DNA of 22,263 nucleotides, taken from positions 1-22,263 of the forward strand of contig JAZUQN010000202.1 in assembly GCA_045605745.1 (NCBI GenBank), read 5' to 3'. Under the pieces are notes generated by a model, which did not search any database, was not told the DNA's origin, and was given only the letters and a program-made list of their open reading frames with translations. The translations under genes were made by a program, and so were the position numbers. Source of the DNA: SIG710 sp045605745. Its GTDB lineage: Bacteria > Bacillota > Clostridia > Oscillospirales > CAG-272. Positions 20,654 through 22,263 of the stretch are shown here, one piece after another. Position 1 is the stretch's first letter; each line of letters begins with the position of its first letter.

Positions 20654-21931
20654 TTATCCTTCAAGTGCTGCGGCAAGATCGGCAATAAGGTCATCTGCGC
20701 TTTCAAGACCGCAGGAAAGTCTGACAAGCTCGGGACGAACGCCTGCAGCAATAAGTTCTTCGTCATTCATTTGGCGGTGTGTTGCGGAGGCTGGGTGCAG
20801 ACAGCAGCTTCTGGCATCTGCAACATGAGTTTCAATTGCAAAAACTGTAAGCTTTTTCATAAATGCTTCTGCCGCCCTTCTGCCGCCCTTAACGCCAAAG
20901 CTAACAACTCCGCAAGTGCCGCCGGGCATATATTTGTTTGCCAGATCATAATATTTATCGCCTTCAAGAGATGGGTAGCTTACCCAATCAACTGCAGGGT
21001 GATTTTTGAGGAATTTTGCAACGGCAAGTCCGTTTTCGCAATGGCGGGCCATACGGACATGTAGGCTTTCAAGGCCTAGGTTGAGAATGAAAGCGTTTTG
21101 AGGAGCAGGTGATGAACCGAAATCACGCATAAGCTGTGCGGTAGCCTTTGTTATGTAGCCTGCCTTGCCAAATTTTTCGGTGTATACTATGCCGTGATAG
21201 CTATCATCCGGTGTGCACAGTCCCGGGAATTTGTCGGCGTGTGCCTGCCAATCAAAATTGCCTGAATCAATGATAACTCCACCTACCTGTGCGCCGTGTC
21301 CATCCAAATATTTTGTTGTTGAATGAGTTACAATATCTGCTCCAAATTCAAAAGGACGGCAGTTTACGGGGGTTGCAAAGGTGTTGTCGATGATAAGCGG
21401 AACTCCGTGCTTGTGTGCAGCATTTGCAAATCTTTCGATATCAAGGACAGTTAGTGCAGGATTTGCAATGGTTTCGCCAAAAACAGCCTTTGTGTTGGGC
21501 TTGAACGCTGCTTCAAGCTCTTCATCCGAACAATCGGGAGAAACAAATGTGAAATCAATGCCCATCTTTTTCATGGTAACCGCAAAAAGATTAAATGTGC
21601 CTCCGTATATTGTGGAGGAAGAAATTATATGATCTCCAGCATTTGCGATATTGAATGTTGCATAGAAATTTGCTGCCTGGCCCGAGGAGGTGAGCATTGC
21701 TGCAACTCCACCCTCAAGCTGACATATCTTGTTTGCAACCATGTCGCAGGTAGGGTTTTGGAGACGAGAATAGAAATAGCCTGCTGCTTCAAGGTCAAAC
21801 AGCTTTCCCATATCCTCGCTTGTGTCATATTTAAATGTTGTGCTTTGATATATTGGTATTTGACGAGGCTCTCCGTTGTTTGGGGTATATCCACCCTGAA
21901 CGCAAATTGTTTCGATTTTTCTATTTTTCAT
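20654..21931 (-). CDS. metY: O-acetylhomoserine sulfhydrylase (MetY), PLP enzyme
   Basis: This 425-residue Cys/Met-metabolism PLP enzyme has the typical MetY length, longer than cystathionine gamma-synthase (about 380). The PLP lysine is K207 in THSTTKYLDGHG. GYFYSRLQNPT (51-61), TSSGQAANFYA (81-91) and IIDNTFATP (180-188) are diagnostic cofactor and substrate motifs. The insertion about 225-270, with PGLCTPDDSYHGIVY, marks the O-acetylhomoserine sulfhydrylase branch. It makes homocysteine from O-acetylhomoserine and sulfide. AAGGAG lies 10 bases before the ATG. It is the first gene of a four-gene operon with metA, nfnA and nfnB, transcribed from a promoter at about 21977-22005. Confidence 0.95.
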   Translation of the reverse strand: MKNRKIETICVQGGYTPNNGEPRQIPIYQSTTFKYDTSEDMGKLFDLEAAGYFYSRLQNPTCDMVANKICQLEGGVAAMLTSSGQAANFYATFNIANAGDHIISSSTIYGGTFNLFAVTMKKMGIDFTFVSPDCSDEELEAAFKPNTKAVFGETIANPALTVLDIERFANAAHKHGVPLIIDNTFATPVNCRPFEFGADIVTHSTTKYLDGHGAQVGGVIIDSGNFDWQAHADKFPGLCTPDDSYHGIVYTEKFGKAGYITKATAQLMRDFGSSPAPQNAFILNLGLESLHVRMARHCENGLAVAKFLKNHPAVDWVSYPSLEGDKYYDLANKYMPGGTCGVVSFGVKGGRRAAEAFMKKLTVFAIETHVADARSCCLHPASATHRQMNDEELIAAGVRPELVRLSCGLESADDLIADLAAALEG

Positions 21932-21976
21932 GATGTAGTATCTCCTTTTGGATATAAGATTTCATTATAATATACT

Positions 21977-22005
21977 ATTATACACTTTTTCATTCTAAAT
22001 GTAAA
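21977..22005 (-). promoter_or_regulatory. Sigma-A promoter of the metY operon with AT-rich palindrome
   Basis: On the minus strand -35 TTTACA (22000-22005) is 17 bases from -10 TATAAT (21977-21982), giving a leader of about 39 bases. A perfect palindrome TATAATA-gta-TATTATA (21966-21982) covers the -10 and start point and could be an operator. No S-box, T-box or other Met riboswitch fits in the leader. Bases 22006-22082 upstream hold nothing I recognise. Confidence 0.75.
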
Positions 22006-22082
22006 GAGAAACAGAGAAAATTTTATTTGTAAAAGCAAAGAATAGTGGTCTGATGGCAGATTTAGAGTTACATTTTTGAAAA

Positions 22083-22223
22083 AACAGGAGTTTATAGGTG
22101 AGTTGCAGTTTTACAAACAAGAGCACACTGCGAAGTTTTCACTATAGAGTAGTTAACCACAGGCGAAAGCAGTGTGCGGTTTTGTGCACCCTTATTGCGC
22201 CGGTCGTCTATGGCGCAATAAGG
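22083..22223 (+). repeat. Palindromic intergenic element, copy 2 (runs toward the window end)
   Basis: The head AACAGGAGTTTAT then AGGTGAG (22083-22102), and ACAAACAAGAGCA (22113-22125), match copy 1 at 14368. The left arm continues as GCACACTGC (22123-22131), pairing with GCAGTGTGC (22169-22177) across a 37-base loop. A second strong stem, CCTTATTGCGCC / GGCGCAATAAGG (22190-22201 with 22212-22223), follows. The partner of the outer arm TTTATAGGTGAG is not found before 22263, so the element probably extends beyond the window. Both strands are open in one frame across it: plus from 22098 to the end, and minus from the window edge to a stop at 22092-22094. A GGAG-preceded GTG at 22233 is a possible but unsupported start. 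Confidence 0.7.
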
Positions 22224-22263
22224 AGAGATAGCGTGAGAAACAGCGACATAAGAAAATGCAGGA

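Noticed and set aside
21932..22082. SAM (S-box) or T-box leader ahead of metY
   Set aside because: The predicted leader is only about 39 bases and has no terminator/antiterminator pair or class motifs.
14368..22223. CRISPR array or tandem repeat
   Set aside because: The two element copies are 7.7 kb apart and single; no regularly spaced short repeats occur anywhere in the window.
22083..22263. Retron, group II intron or IscB-type guide RNA at the right edge
   Set aside because: Two hairpins and an open frame recall such elements, but no reverse transcriptase, nuclease or intron 5' signature can be supported from the visible bases.
22233..22263. Gene starting at GTG 22233 with GGAG upstream
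   Set aside because: Only ten codons are visible, the opposite strand is equally open, and the bases lie inside or next to the repeat.

Overview
The window looks like a stretch of chromosome from a Gram-positive anaerobe of class Clostridia, probably an uncultured gut member near the Oscillospirales. The grounds are indirect. Intergenic DNA is AT-rich, ribosome-binding sites are strong AGGAGG-type, and sigma-A promoters have 17-base spacers. The gene content fits an anaerobe: an Nfn electron-bifurcating transhydrogenase pair, an acetyl-type MetA, a lipoprotein serpin, a GH26 mannanase and a small alarmone synthetase. No phage, plasmid or transposase gene is visible, and species cannot be assigned from the sequence alone.

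Layout. Positions 118-385 hold three minus-strand tRNA genes, transcribed Gly(TCC)-Arg(TCT)-His(GTG), with a good promoter and a terminator. Positions 590-3062 hold a plus-strand operon: a YqeG-type HAD phosphatase, an endonuclease IV-like TIM barrel and an M24 Xaa-Pro peptidase. It ends in a bidirectional terminator shared with a convergent minus-strand GH26 glycosidase. Positions 4575-5534 hold, on the minus strand, a conserved protein of unknown function and ribosomal protein L28. Positions 5721-8702 hold a minus-strand pair, mtaB (tRNA methylthiotransferase) followed by a PurL-derived protein that lacks the catalytic signatures. A divergent promoter region leads to the plus-strand genes upp, an RluA-family pseudouridine synthase, apolipoprotein N-acyltransferase and a lipoprotein serpin (8900-13471).

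From 13555 to the right end everything is on the minus strand. It comprises a small alarmone synthetase, a PMCA/SERCA-like P-type ATPase, and the operon metY-metA-nfnA-nfnB (transcribed right to left from 21931 to 17436). That operon joins methionine/homocysteine synthesis to NADPH production by the ferredoxin-linked transhydrogenase.

Main hidden signals. (1) The 210-base leader of the P-type ATPase (17152-17362) folds like a yybP-ykoY manganese riboswitch. Its P1 strand overlaps the left arm of an intrinsic terminator, which suggests the ATPase exports Mn2+ (and/or Ca2+). (2) Two copies of an apparently undescribed palindromic intergenic element lie at 14368-14447 and from 22083 to near the window end. 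They share a 42-43 base head. The shorter copy can be explained as the longer hairpin minus one arm and its loop. (3) The 552-residue PurL-derived protein downstream of mtaB looks like an enzyme recruited to another role. (4) The serpin is predicted to be lipid-anchored and sits directly downstream of lnt.
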